NCBI RefSeq assembly: GCF_012489685.1
Contig: NC_080043.1
Coordinates: 44,903,127 to 44,967,126 of the forward strand
Direction of reading: 5' to 3'
Length of the DNA stretch: 64,000 nt
DNA from: Lotus japonicus
Lineage: Eukaryota; Streptophyta; Magnoliopsida; Fabales; Fabaceae
Shown here: positions 23,477-35,300 of the stretch, in pieces
Position numbering within the stretch: position 1 is the stretch's first letter
Layout: every line of letters starts with the position of its first letter
Notes under the pieces: model-generated
Told to the model about the DNA's origin: nothing
What the model saw: the letters and a program-made list of their open reading frames with translations, nothing else
The model's database searches: none
Made by a program: the position numbers and the translations under genes

Positions 23477-24200
23477 TTAATCCTTCCTCGTCAATTGAGT
23501 CAAAGGTCCAACAATCTTGGCAAATCCCTCAATGAAGCGTCTATAATATCCAGCTAAATCCACAGAACTTCTGATCTCTGTCACCATCTTTGGTTGCTCC
23601 CAAGCCAAAACAGTCTCCACTTTCGCCGGATCCACAGCTATGCCCTCCTTCGAGATAGCATGGCCTAAGAAATTGACTTCCTCCAGCCAGAATTCACACT
23701 TGGAAGGGTTCGCATACAGCTTTTTCTCCCTCAACACTTGTAAAACTTGGCGCAAATGTCCTTCATGTTCCTTTGCGTCCTTCGAATAGATCAATGTGTC
23801 CTCAATAAACACCACCACACGTCGATCTAAGAACTCCTGAAAGATGCGGTTCATGTAATCCATGAAAACAGCAGGTACATTCGTCACTCCAAACGGCATC
23901 ACTAGGTACTCGTAGTGTCCTTAACGTGTCCTGAAAGCAGTCTTCGGTATATCCTCAATCTTCACTCTGATCCGACGATAGCCTGACCTCAAATCTATCT
24001 TGGAAAATACGGTAGCCCCTCGTAGTTGGTCCATCAAATCATCTATCCTCGGCAACGGGTATCTGTTCTTGATCGTCGCCTTGTTCAATTGTCGATAATC
24101 CACCCACGATCTCGACCTTCCGTCCTTCTTCTTGACTAACAACACTGGCGCTCCCCACGGTGAAACACTCGGTCGAATGAATCCCTTTTGCCGAAAGATC
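23477..24200 (-). pseudogene. Family-B reverse transcriptase fragment, active site mutated
   Basis: The start is at about 24195 ([21 protein letters not shown]). It continues [20 protein letters not shown] and [18 protein letters not shown] to [20 protein letters not shown], the chromovirus RT pattern. A TAA (about 23930) splits it after KTAFRTR. The catalytic motif that should read FIDD is FIED ([13 protein letters not shown]), so polymerase activity is expected to be lost. SGYHQIRV is altered to SGYRRIRV. It ends abruptly at LTRKD and a stop, where RNase H would begin. Confidence 0.9.
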
Positions 24201-24474
24201 CTCTAACGACTCCGCTTCAAAACTAAACGCCCTAAAATCCTACGATTCGTACCCATAAGGAATTTCCCTGAGATCCTAGCTTCCTTATCAACGCCTCGGT
24301 AAAACAACTCCCTAGCTCCGCGTGCTATTCTAGATCTCGTGTAACCTCTATAGTTAAATCACGAGCAACTTCGAATAAGGTCCTACTAGGGATAATAATC
24401 ATAGGATCATAGTCTAAGTAGTAAATACAAGTTAGGCGCGTCACACTCGCTTGAATATAAAAGAGTAAGTTATT

Positions 24475-25040
24475 CTAGAATACGAGAACAGTTAAAATAT
24501 TACCATCGTTCCCACGTTCTTCCTCGTTCGACTCCTCAACTCTTGCTCCTCCCTTGATATGAATCCTTTCCTCTGTAGCAAGTTGTTTTCCTTTCCCAAC
24601 ATTCCCTGATGATTCGCCCCTGAGTGCCTTGCAATCTTGGGAGAAATGTCCCGGTTGGTTGCAATTGAAGCATAGACTTTCTTTGGTCTTGCAGTTCACA
24701 GCTAGATGCCCCTCTCGGTTACACTTGAAGCATCTCCGTCCAATCACTGAGCATTTGTTAGCAAAATGCCCAAACTTTCTGCAACGAGTACATGTCACTC
24801 CTTTGTCACCAACTGGCTTCCCCCCCAGTATCAGCAGTCGTCGGTTTGTACTCTCTTGAGATAAGATTTCTTCCCTCGGAACGCTGATATGGTCCCCACT
24901 TATGGTAACTCTTCCTTCCGTTGTAGCCTTGGGAACCTGACCTCATTGGTCCCCCAGCTCCAATTCGGTTCATTCCTCTTTGTTGATACATTGCTGTCGC
25001 CATCAGTCGTTGATGATGCTCACGTGTAGCCTCCGCCATC
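24475..25040 (-). pseudogene. Family-B gag remnant with three CCHC knuckles
   Basis: Three retroviral-type zinc knuckles, CTRCRKFGHFANKC, CFKCNREGHLAVNC and CFNCNQPGHFSQDC (about 24790-24640), follow a linker that begins near MAEATREHHQRLM (about 25035). A frame change in a C run near 24805-24830 separates linker and knuckles. The main gag domain and the protease DTGA site are gone. Having an RNA-binding part but no capsid part fits a passenger element. Confidence 0.85.
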
Positions 25041-25249
25041 CGGTTAAGATCCACCATCCTATATCCCATCGAACGTCCGATTAGTACTAACCATACGGTA
25101 GCACTAGACAAACCACTCAATCCGATTGAGTAGTAACGCAAGCAATTAGAGCGAAAATCGCTCTGCAGACAATCAATTTTCACTCTTTGCAGAGTCACAC
25201 AACCTAGCACAAAAGACCTATTCCCCAAAGACTCCCAAAAGACTCGACT

Positions 25250-25264
25250 AAGCTCTGATACCAC
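25250..25264 (-). other. Family-B primer-binding site, tRNA-iMet
   Basis: The minus strand reads TGGTATCAGAGC three bases from the LTR end at 25267 (plus-strand complement gctctgataccacaa). Confidence 0.92.
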
Positions 25265-25266
25265 AA

Positions 25267-28200
25267 TGTAACACCCCGATTTCCAGGTGTCACTTTAGTA
25301 ACCAAAAATAGACTTTACGCTGAAAACAGGTAATTTTTTTTTCTTTCCTTTAAATCAAAGCGATAAGGAAGTAAAGACAAAACCCAACCAACACACAAAT
25401 ATATACACATGTACAGCCTCAGCTGCACTCCCATGTCACGCGCACTCGCAGTGACTCCAAAGTAGTGTGCCCGTAGGCAAATAGTTACAGATCCAGAAGT
25501 GTGAGTGAAAAGGTTATAATTACAATCCACTGGGAGAAAGTCGGCCTCAAAATGGCCTAAGCAAAGACTCTTATAGTCCGACTGACTCACTGTGATCCCT
25601 CAATAAGAGAACCACACAAAAGCCATGCGTCGGGAACCTACCCCGTCCCAAAAGCAAAACGAATCAGAGCTCTACACAAATATGACGCCTGCCTAACTCT
25701 ACCAACCCATAACTGCTCACACATCCGAGTCCTCGGCGAACTGAAGACGGCAAGTTGAAGCTCAGCTCCATGCGTCGTAGAACTTCTTTCGTCAGATGTT
25801 CACACTCGTCAGTCCGGTCCTCCATGACCCTTCCCCGGTACGTCGCTCGATGACCCACAACATCGATCACCCAAGCGGTGGGGGCATCCCGATCCACAAG
25901 CTCATATCTGATCCCCCCCGAGGGAGAGACCATCGAACACCAGTCGGCCATCGACATCTGGCAGCAGGCCGACCGCCCAAACACAAACATACAACCAAAG
26001 CCAAGGCGCTAGGGTCAACTCACAGAAATACGTAGATATACACTCAACATGTGATATGGGGTATAGATATATGTTGATATTTAAGCATATAAGTAATCCT
26101 AGCATGTTATGGCTCTAACATTGCTTCAATAAACAAACAGCACACAGTCTCAGTCAGCATGAATGTATGCGTGAAATGCAATTATGAATCCGGATTTGTG
26201 ACGCGTTCCCGTTCGCCACAAGTGAAGCATTTTCACTATGGATGGACCATTCCCGTTATCCATCCTGGATGAAATCCATCCTGGATGAACCATTCCCGTT
26301 ATTCATCCTTGGTGAACCATTCCCGTTATTCACCGAATGATGAACCATTCCCGTTATTCATCATTAATGCAAGGTGAACCATTCCCGTTATTCACCATGA
26401 TATGCACAGGTGAACCATTCCCGTTATTCACCCGATTGAATGCAACGTGGTTAGCCAAACAACGAATCGTCCTTACCACGAAAATGTTTAGCTCACAACC
26501 CAATCTCAACAAACCCATGAGTTAGTGTCGGTCAATACAACACAACTCGGAGTAAGTGTCGGTCAATACAACACAACTCCATCCACAGAATACACAAGGG
26601 TCTAGTGTCGGTCAATACAACACAGCCCAAACAACAAGAGCACTAGGTGTCGGTCAATACAACACGGCTCCACAACAATCCCCAAGAGTACTAGAGTACT
26701 CGGTGACTTTCAATCATCACCATAGCTCACCTTAGTGGCTTCCCCCAATTCCGATAACTCTCCAAACCCACAACAAAGTCGACTTTTCCCCGTCTTTCGT
26801 AAATATTTTCCCCTTCAGTTCTCCTATGCTTAAACGTTAATAAAAATTGTTTCAATTCGAATTAGTCAAGTTATGAGTTTATTTCTCAAAGTCTAAGTTT
26901 CCCAAGTCTTTAGTTTTTCAAAGCTCTATCATTCTAAGTTTTCAAAGATCAACCACCCAAAATACATTTCCCGGGGAAAGTCTAAGAATTCCAACATATG
27001 GCTAAGTCTCAAACCCCACATTTGGACTTGCCTAGGGTTGTTCATCCAACCCGAAATATCAAAGATCACCAGATCAATGAATCTCCACTCCGAAATTGCG
27101 TCAAAACGCTCAATCCAACAAAAGCACAACATCACAAGTATGGAAAAGCATCATAACATCAACTCATCATCAAAAACAACATCAGATAAAACATAAGTCG
27201 AATTTATCGACGCCTATCATGCAGTCATAGCTAATATATAGTAAGTTGCCCTAACCTCGAGCTGATCCAGCTTCGCAAATCAAATCTCCTTCACAGGAAT
27301 GCCTTGAAACTTCCAAAGTTCCTTCAACTGAACCTCGGAGGAAAAACAAAGCAGAATCCACACAAAATCGATTAGTTCGATCGCAATACAATACATAAAC
27401 GATAGACAAAGCATCAAAGCTTCAGAATACGACAAACGGGTACGAAAGGACAAGTTTTCGAAAACGAAAAACTCCCCTCCCCTTAGGAAAAACCCACGGC
27501 CATAAGGAGAAAAGGGCTTCGGCTCTTTTTCTTCGATCAAATCAGTTTACAAGGTAGTTTTAGGGTAAAACTAAGGCAAAGAAACTGTCAGAACAATTTT
27601 CGGACAATCGGGCCGAAATACGACTACGCAGGGGCATTTTGGTCCAAAATAAAGGCTCAAAACTTCAAAGTTATCAGTTCTGAAAACAAATTTGACAGCA
27701 ACGATCCTCATGATATCCGTGACAACAAATCCTAAAGGCACGAAGTCATATTAAGTCTTTTCGACAATAAAGTTTCGAAATGTGAGACAAAAAGAGTTTT
27801 GAGTCAATTTTTCAGATCCTGGACAACTGAATCGCAATCAGAGTTTACTGACAGAGGTTTTAGACTCAGGGGAACATAAGGAACATAACCCAAGCGAGAA
27901 ATCAGAGAAATCGGACAATTTTAGAAAAAGCTCAAAACTTAGAGCACAGAAACGACTCCAGAAACTCAGCAGAAACAGAAATCAGAGGCAGGATTCATGA
28001 TAGTTACCTCGATACCTAGAAGTAGGGACGAACTGCACGAAGATTGGTCAAGTTTTTGCGAAAATCTCTCCTCCCTTCTCTCCCAAGAACTCGCGGCCTC
28101 AAATGGGTGTGGAATGGTGAGATTTTGCTTTTTCGCCTATTTATAGGCGGGCGAAATCGCGGGAAAATGAAAATTTCGCGATTCCGATTTTTGCAGCACG

Positions 28201-28837
28201 ATCACCGAGAAATTCTAAGAGAGATTCTGGCGTCGGAATTCCAGAACTCAAAACAAATATCTAGGATTTGGGAAAAACGATATCGAAAAACTCAAAAGCG
28301 GTGTCGGTTAATCTGCCCCGAAAAACTACTTTTTGCTGTGATGCTCAAACGACAAAACTTCCTACTGAAGAAAGATTGGAAACGTCGAAACAAGTCTGGC
28401 AATGCGGACGGAATCTTCGTTAGAAGTCCCGAATAGAAAAAGTATTCATCCATTGCTCGAAAATAGGGTTTCGAAGCAAAGAAATTAGCGTCGGCGGACA
28501 TCCGAAAAGTGAAACCTATCGTGCGTACAGTCCAGAGTTCCGAAATGAAACGCTGGTCGATGGAAAAATAAAAAGAATCTTTAAATTTTCCGAGAGTTCG
28601 AAATCTCACTCAAAACGTTGCTTTAAGAGCGAAATAGCCTATTCTGGACACGCTTGCCATAAGGCAGGTGTGCAGACGACTCGCACTAACTCCGAAAACA
28701 GCTACGCAACATTCCTCAAGCAATTCCTGAACTTTCTTCTTCATTAATCTTTCTCAAATGTCAAACTCCTGTCACGCTTACACTATTTCTACGTGTGAGT
28801 CGGAAACTTAACTTGTTCTGAAAATCCAGGTCTTACA
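25267..28837 (-). repeat. Family-B LTR (5' LTR in element sense)
   Basis: At 3571 bp it has exactly the length of its partner at 17522-21092. Differences seen by eye include one near 25606 (agag for atag), one near 26536 (tacaac for tagaac) and one near 27499. TATA is at 28136-28147. Hairpin arrays 1 and 2 are repeated at 26196-26432 and 26519-26670. Confidence 0.94.
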
Positions 28838-31032
28838 TTCTCTAGCGACTCTTCGCCGACAAGTTTCAGAAACTTGATTTTCGTACGATGAACGGAAGCA
28901 CCTTGCATCGAAGCTACACAATGGGAGGAATCGAGCAAACATATGCAAATAAAGATGTAATCGGATCGGAGTTGCACCTTAGTATGGAAATTGGCTAAGG
29001 TGAGGGCTTCTCACTGAATCTCTAGTTAATGCTTAGGGTCGATGTTTTCGACATTGTTTATTGTTTATGCACTGGATTGTGTGTGATTGGAAAATGTTTT
29101 CTGAGGCTTCGGCTGACAATGTAGATGATTCATCTACTGAATGTTTTTGAGATTGACTTACATGCTATGTGCTAAGTGGGTAATCTAGGTTGTGTGGTGC
29201 ATGCTTTATATGCTAAGTGCTAAGTGTTTATGATGCGATTTATTGATATATGACATGTTGTTGATTGTGATAATTTAAATATGCTCTGTACTGGAATCTG
29301 AGTTTCTGAATGGTGAGAATAGCGGGCAGGTCATGCCGATTTTATTTTGAGAGTTTTGAGAAAGTTTGATAGGACGAACGAGGTTCGGGCCTTAATTTTG
29401 TTTAGTGGATCGAGACATCCTCTGGAAGCGACTTGGGATTGGGAGATCCTGAAAATGTATAAGACTTGCGATAAGACAAAATGGAATCTATTTTATAAAG
29501 AAAATTCATAAGACCTTAAATAACCTCAAAATCTTTAAGTAATGATAACAACCTCGAAGGAAGGCATTGGAAGTCAAATCATAGTTTTGGAAAAACGAGG
29601 AGTGTCGTCGGATCCAAGTGTTGAGTTTGTTGTTGTGCTGTTGGAGCAGCGTTTGTTGTTGTGCTGTTGGAGCAGCGTTTATTGTTGTGCTGTTGGAGCA
29701 GCGTTTGTTATTGTGCTGTTGGAGCAGCGTTTGTTGTGGTGCTGTTGGAGCAGCTATGTGTCGTTATGAAGTGTGTCTTTTGGTCGCAGAATCGACTTTA
29801 CCTTAGGGTAAGCTTTTAGAGACTTTAACTTCCCTAGAACACGTGGCGACGTGTCGAGTGAGGACGAAGACGTTGTTTGCCTAATCATTTTGCATACATG
29901 CAATATTAATGGGGTATTAACACAGGACGTACTCTGGACCTCGTCGGTTTCCAAAATGGTCATAAGACCCGGAATGCCGTGAAAGAGCGTTTATAGACGT
30001 CTCTTGTAGCAGACCGAAATGGCAGACCTACGGGTTTACTGCTGATCTGGCTACCTTTGTGTGGTGTAAGAGGCACGCGGGCCGAAATGGTTCCACCGTG
30101 GCTGGTGTTAGGGCTGATCCGTTTGATGTCCATCCCTCTCCGGAATGCATGTGGTTAACTGGGTTAACCTGCATATCATTTCATGCAACATGCATACTGA
30201 CTTAGTGATGAGTGTGTTTGATACTTGTTAATTCTATTTGAGGCATGTTAACTGTGATTTATCGTCGTTTATATTCATCATGAGATATGCAACCCTAGGA
30301 TGTTATCCCTAGCTAAAAGCCTAAGTGGCTATCCTATTATCTGTATCTATCCTTGCTATTATTTACATGATTCTTTGGAGTTGACCCTCGCGTCTTTTGT
30401 GTGTGCTTTGGCGAACAAACGCCCTTTGTCAGATGTCTTTGGCGGACTAGTCCACGACGGTTCACCCTTCGGGGGAAACTAGAGTTGGGATGCTGAAACA
30501 GGAGCGCATCGCGATAGCGAGCGGAGGACGGAGGATGTACCTAGACTTAGTCGTTCTGGATTCAGATTCGGACGACGATCACGCTAGCATGTAGGATTGA
30601 GTGTTAGTGTGAGCTCTTCGAGATGGGATTAGTGTAGGAGTAGAGTCTTAGCTCTGAACATCATTTGTTTCATTCAGGACAGGGTAGTTTCCCACCTATA
30701 GCTTTTTGTGTGGTTTCGTTACGGGAATCACAGAGAGTTGGTTGGACTTAGGAAGTCTTGTTTCAGGCCGATGGGCCAGCTTATTCTCATTTTGAGGGAT
30801 AGTGTTGCGGACACTTAACCTTTTCTTTTGGTTTGTACTTTTGCCTACGGGCGCTACTCTTCAATTACCCGTCACTGGAGGTTCACTCGTGACGAGGTTG
30901 CTACTTACAGCGGGGGCTATTTATATATTGTATATTAGTTATAATCGGAAAAAAAAAATATATATTCACGTTTTTCCGCATTAAGTTTACTTTTGGTTAC
31001 TAAAGTGACGCCACCGAAATCGGGGTGTTACA
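28838..31032 (+). repeat. Family-A LTR1, downstream part
   Basis: It resumes with the TSD ttctc and ctagcgactcttcgccgac, finishes the GC-rich ORF at about 28998, and then follows U5-like sequence to CGGGGTGTTACA (31032). It includes five 26-bp minisatellite units (29625-29754) and a ggttaac-loop-gttaacc hairpin near 30153. With 15174-17521 it makes one LTR of about 4538 bp. Confidence 0.92.
29625..29754 (+). repeat. 26-bp minisatellite, five units
   Basis: The unit is gtttgttgttgtgctgttgg + agcagc, at 29625, 29651, 29677, 29703 and 29729. Each contains a small gctg/cagc hairpin. The unit length is not a multiple of three, so the ORFs seen across it in two frames are artefacts. It repeats in LTR2 (35472-35601) and LTR3 (41317-41446). 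Confidence 0.93.
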
Positions 31033-32341
31033 TTGTGGTATCAGAGCTTGTCGAGTCTTTCGGGAGTTGTTGGGGAATAGGTCTTCTGTGCTAGGTTGTG
31101 TGACTCTGCAAAGAGTGAAAATTGATTGTCTGCAAGCGATTTTTCGCTTTGAATTGATTGAAGTTATTGCTTAATCATACTGTATAGTTGTGCCAGAGAC
31201 TATCTTGTGATAAGCACCAACTGTTTGTTTAACTAAGCATATGATGGTAAGCCCTGACCGAATGGCTTAACTATAGAAGTTACACAAGGTTTAGAATAAC
31301 CCACTAAGTCTAGAAAGTAGTATTGCGCCGATGCGATTATAAGGAAGGTAGAAGCCGAAGAATGAATCTCAGAGAGATTCCTCATGGATAGTATACGTAT
31401 GATGTCGAGGGTGTGTAGTTCCGTAGCGGAATCGTTGAGGATGTGATGTCAGGATATTGTGATTACTGGATGATAGGAACTCATTGACTGCTCCAGTGGG
31501 TTTTTCTAGATTTTCACCTTCGATGTATTAGGCCTGATCAACTTAATATTGAGGGGGTGATATTCGGACTCACAGCTGGTAATGGACTTTGATAGAAGGT
31601 TATGTAAGATGAACTTGAATTGATCGAGGATTAGTCGGATTTGAGAGGAAAGTTCGTGTTAAGTAATTGATTTTCTTTGGGAAGGAGTTGTCGTTGTAAG
31701 AGATGAATATTCTTTTAGGAAATGTTGGAGAGCTACAGAGCATCAGAGATCCAAACTTGGAAAAGGTTTAGGTTTTAAGTCTATTAATTCTTGTCATAAG
31801 TGTATAGGACTTGAAGTTTGTCATAATTTGATTGGGAGATTAAGAAGTTTATCGACAAGATGGTAATCAAGTTACAAGAAGGAAAGTGTTAGTATTAAGA
31901 TGAATACTTGAAGTTATCATAGTTGGACAAGCTACTCAGAGTCTAAGAGTGAATGGAACTTTGTTATGGATTTCGGTGATGCATGCTAGAGTTAGCAAGT
32001 GAATTTCGCTCAGTTGAATAAGAATCCTATGATTAAGATTGACTTGAGGAGTTGAAGAATCATGTACGAATCAGAGTTTTAGTGGTGTCATCATTGACGA
32101 TTGTAGTTAAACCTCGGCAAGTTGAAAGATGTTATGTCTGTTGAGACGCCGTCGAACCAGCATTGGGGCTAGAAGAGTGAAACAATCGAAGAGAAAGCAG
32201 AGTGTTTTAGTGAAAATTATTTGGAATAAAGACACGGACGGTGTTATGTGAGAGTTAGAGGAAAAGATCAAGGAATAATATCCAGAACTATTACTGACCC
32301 TTAAGTTTCGAGGACGAAACTTTCTTTTTGGAGGGTAGTAA
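31033..32341 (+). other. Family-A internal region 1 (non-coding, 1309 bp)
   Basis: The PBS TGGTATCAGAGC is at 31036-31047. No gag, protease, RT or integrase motif and no long ORF was seen. The 3' end reads aagtttcgaggacgaaactt followed by the purine tract tttggagggtagtaa before LTR2. The middle matches the non-coding part of family B in reverse orientation. Confidence 0.88.
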
Positions 32342-35300
32342 TGTAAGACCTAAGATTTTAAGCTTAGGATCAGTGGAAGAGATTTCCATTTACGATTAGG
32401 GTTGATGTATTGTGAAGGGAAACCTGAACTAGAGTTTACCAAATGAAATAAATTTATGAAGGAGAAAGTTCAGGAAAAGTCTAAGGATTTTACCAAAGTC
32501 GATGAAAGTTATAGCACGATCGTTATACGCTTAACCTAGGTCAGAAACCCTAGTATATAGCTAATTTTCACTTTTAGGCACGATGGAAGTTAATTCCAAA
32601 AATCTTCAGAGAAATGTTAGAACTTCTCTTCTTCCATATATCACAATCGTTTCGAGGCGAAACTCTAGGATCTACAAACGTCCGATTCCAATCATCGGAA
32701 GTTTGCCGAAACCGAAACCCTGGTATTTCGAAACCCTAGAATTTCTCGACAATGAAGACTTTTTTTATTCAGAGCTTCAAATGAATATTCTACACGCGTA
32801 CACCCATTTCTCTTGATGATTTCAATCTTTCTTCAGAAGGAAGTTTTCTATTCCGACATTCGATGCAAAAAGCAACTTATCGGGTAAAATAGTTTTACAC
32901 CGACTATGCATTAGTTGCCAAAAATACAAGGAGACATCTTTTTAGTTTTGGATTTATGTCGCCAAAACCTATCTTTGAATTCACGGAGAATGAAGCCGGA
33001 AAAATCAGATTCGCGAAACTTTCATTTTCCCGCGTTTTTTCAACCTCTATATATAGCATTAAAAACAAGCCTCGAAAACCAAAAATCATACTGATATTTC
33101 TTTGAAGAATTAGAAGATTCAGCGGGGATAATATCGTGTCTAAAATACGTTGGAATCAGTAGGAAGAAATCGGAATCACTCTTATATTCTTTTTTTAACT
33201 CTATGAGTTAAATCCTCCGATATCTAAACAAATCTGTACCGATTTACAAAATATCTTCTCAAAATATCTTTGATAAATATCTATTCATCCTTATCCGATC
33301 TTTGATAAATATCTACTCATTTCTTGGTTCATGGATCATTTTAATTTGTTCAAAGTGATCATAATTTATATTTTACTATTTCATAAAGTTCCTCATAATT
33401 TTTAGTATAGTTATATATCCATTATCTATTTTTCTCTTAACTCTGTGAGCTAAATTCTTCAGTGTCTAAATCAATTTATACCAGTTTACAAAATATCTCC
33501 CTAAAATATATATCCATCCTTATCCCTCCACCAATCCGTTCCCATCCTCATTCTGTCGACATCTCTCTCATTACACTTTTTTCTTCATTTTCTTCCTTGA
33601 CCCATTTCCTACTTCTTCTTTTATATATATATTATGTCCTCTTCTCCTTTCTTTCCATTTTCAATTCTTTCTTTTGCTGCAGCAGACCCATTTCATTTTC
33701 TTCATTCTTCCTTTCTCTTCTCCAAGCGTGGCAACACAAGCCACCACCGCCCCTCCTCTTCACCATGGCTGTTATGTCCAGCCAAGAGGCCACCATAATC
33801 ACGTTCTTCTTCTCCTTTCCACCATGAAAACCATCACCACAAACATGTTCTTGTTCTGCCCCTCCTTCTTCACGCAAGAAAGCCACCATGGCAGCCACCA
33901 CGTTCCTTTTCTTTCTCTCCATGGCCACTACAAGAAGGCCAGCACCACAAGGAGACACCATCATCATTTTCCTCTCCTTTGCTGTACACGCACACCATGT
34001 TTCTTCTTCCTCTATCAACCATGGCAGCACCCCATCATCAACATGTTCTTCTTCTTCTTTCTTCCTCACGAAGCCACCACCGATGGCCACCCACAACACC
34101 ATCATGGACACACCACATGAACCACCACCATGGGTCTCTCTTTCCAGCCGAGAGCACCACCTCCATGGCCACGAAGCAAGCAAAGAGAAACGACAAAGGA
34201 ACCATGAAAGAAAACAGGGGAGAACGACGTGAAAACGCCACCGCCGCCGGCGTCGCAAACTTCGACCTTCGATTCCGGTGTACTCGGACCTCCGTTCACA
34301 GCGAGGATAGTACCGTTGGAACCCTTGCGGCGTCCACAACAAAACCCATATTCCGGATCGTCGTTTCGCCGCCGTCGACCGCCGTCGTTGCCGCCTTCGG
34401 GAGCTCTTTCCGGTCAACTCCGGCGACCGATGGAAAAACAGAGGATACTGCTACGATCCTTGCCGTGAGGAGAGCAAAACCCTATCTTCAATTTCGTATT
34501 TGGGTCATTTTATTCGACGACCCCGATAACCACCGTCAACATTCGGCTGAACTTTCTGGGCAAACCGTCGACTCTTTGGGGAAACGGACAGCGCCGTTGA
34601 GTTTCTGGCCGCGAAAGGATGAAGGAACAACCTTCCTTTGTGTCTCCGGCGACAGTTCCTCCGTCAACCCCGTGAGCCGCAACTTTCTCTGGCGACTCTT
34701 CGCCGACAAGTTTCAGAAACTTGATTTTCGTACGATGAACGGAAGCACCTTGCATCGAAGCTACACAATGGGAGGAATCGAGCAAACATATGCAAATAAA
34801 GATGTAATCGGATCGGAGTTGCACCTTAGTATGGAAATTGGCTAAGGTGAGGGCTTCTCACTGAATCTCTAGTTAATGCTTAGGGTCGATGTTTTCGACA
34901 TTGTTTATTGTTTATGCACTGGATTGTGTGTGATTGGAAAATGTTTTCTGAGGCTTCGGCTGACAATGTAGATGATTCATCTACTGAATGTTTTTGAGAT
35001 TGACTTACATGCTATGTGCTAAGTGGGTAATCTAGGATGTGTGGTGCATGCTTTATATGCTAAGTGCTAAGTGTTTATGATGCGATTTATTGATATATGA
35101 CATGTTGTTGATTGTGATAATTTAAATATGCTCTGTACTGGAATCTGAGTTTCTGAATGGTGAGAATAGCGGGCAGGTCATGCCGATTTTATTTTGAGAG
35201 TTTTGAGAAAGTTTGATAGGACGAACGAGGTTCGGGCCTTAATTTTGTTTAGTGGATCGAGACATCCTCTGGAAGCGACTTGGGATTGGGAGATCCTGAA

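Larger units (their letters stand above)
17522..28837 (-). mobile_element. Family B: young, pol-dead Tekay-type element
   Basis: It is an 11,316-bp element with two LTRs of exactly 3571 bp each, oriented on the minus strand and inserted in LTR1 of family A with TSD ttctc. I could find only about three base differences between the LTRs by eye, so the insertion is very recent. The internal region (21093-25266) has an iMet PBS, a gag remnant with three CCHC knuckles, an RT fragment with a mutated active site and then about 2.4 kb without coding. Protease, RNase H, integrase and chromodomain are absent. Mobilisation must have used proteins from another element. Confidence 0.94.

Noticed and set aside
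29542..29806. Two overlapping ORFs with Leu/Cys-rich repeats
   Set aside because: They are readings of a 26-bp minisatellite in two frames, with no coding support.
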